Assembly: GCA_965219495.1 (NCBI GenBank)
Contig: OZ244777.1
Span: 4,340,001-4,404,000 of the forward strand
Source of the DNA: CAZPXZ01 sp965219495
GTDB taxonomy: Bacteria > Pseudomonadota > Alphaproteobacteria > Rhodobacterales > CAZPXZ01
DNA length: 64,000 nucleotides
Direction: 5' to 3'
Positions 63,745 to 64,000 of this stretch are shown piece by piece; position 1 is the first letter of the stretch; the number at the start of each line of letters is the position of its first letter. Both the position numbers and the translations under genes were made by a program. The notes under the pieces are model-generated. The model made no database searches. It saw nothing but the letters and a program-made list of their open reading frames with translations, and was not told the origin of the DNA.

Positions 63745-64000
63745 GAGGCCTTTGCGCTGTTCTAACCCATTGGCTTGTCGAGCGTTTCACAGCGTTCAGA
63801 TTCTCTTTACCCCAGGAATCCCCTGAATACGCCGTCAAACCGGCGAATTTCGCCCGGCCGGCGGAATTTCCACCCCACGCCGCCCATGCTCCGGAATTGA
63901 AAGACTTGCAATATTTTTCAGCCGGATACGAGACAATACGCTCGTATTTGCGGCCGTCATGTGCTAGAATAGGTGTGAATTTAAGAAGCGATGTTCCACG
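63745..64000 (+). mobile_element. Left part of a second copy of the IS at 42579-44557
   Basis: From GAGGCCTTTGCGCTGT at 63745 the sequence is the reverse complement of 44557 down to about 44302 with almost no change. It runs off the window just before the transposase start codon. The two copies are in opposite orientations, about 19 kb apart. Confidence 0.88.

Overview
This GC-rich window looks like an accessory region of an alphaproteobacterial chromosome. The evidence is a ubiA gene divergent from rsmE, small proteins ending in the ANDN motif, HicAB, AbiE, TumE/TumA and XRE-ImmA modules of alphaproteobacterial type, and an initiator tRNA-Met fragment used as an integration site. Core or host genes are few: a hydantoinase/oxoprolinase A gene (cut by the left edge), ubiA, rsmE, an HU gene, a UPF0149 gene and a SEC-C/TPR gene. 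The rest is mobile DNA, toxin-antitoxin modules and defence-type genes, many of them broken. Heavy IS load with many fresh pseudogenes fits a genome under relaxed selection, such as a host-associated or low-population lineage; that is inference.

Layout. 1-3.4 kb: hyuA-like, ubiA, rsmE. 4.3-10.4 kb: orphan HigA-like antitoxin, AbiEi/AbiEii, a 44-aa ANDN protein, a decayed transposon protein, an AbiGi-like gene with two frameshifts, HicA/HicB. 10.5-20 kb: IS remnants, Fic protein, XRE/ImmA module (truncated), recombinase fragment, lone TnpB, TumE(broken)/TumA, toprim and IS1380-like wrecks. 20.3-35.6 kb: a tRNA-fMet 3' half, a tyrosine integrase, a two-gene AAA+ ATPase/DUF6414 unit, a DruA-Tn5-type transposase, a four-gene operon (DNA methylase, PD-(D/E)XK-like protein, DUF262 protein, HEPN-like protein) and a ParA-like ATPase with a partner. 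36-45 kb: HU, UPF0149 and one SEC-C/TPR gene split by two tandem ORF-less group II introns and by an IS21 element that itself carries another IS. 45-53 kb: second DruA-Tn5-type transposase, integrase debris, an AbiEi-HipA fusion, and remnants of an AddB-like and a ThiF-like gene. 53-61 kb: a three-level nest, IS21 containing a DruA-ISAs1 element containing a DruA-IS4 element, each joint marked by target duplications. 61-64 kb: another large transposase and the start of a second copy of the IS found at 42.6-44.6 kb.

The most striking feature is that four intact transposases, of three different catalytic families (Tn5-like twice, ISAs1, IS4), each carry the same N-terminal domain, DUF4338, known as DruA of the Druantia phage-defence system. 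This suggests that DruA is a portable partner of transposases. The AAA+/DUF6414 pair and the methylase/nuclease/DUF262/HEPN operon are the best candidates for intact, poorly described defence systems here.
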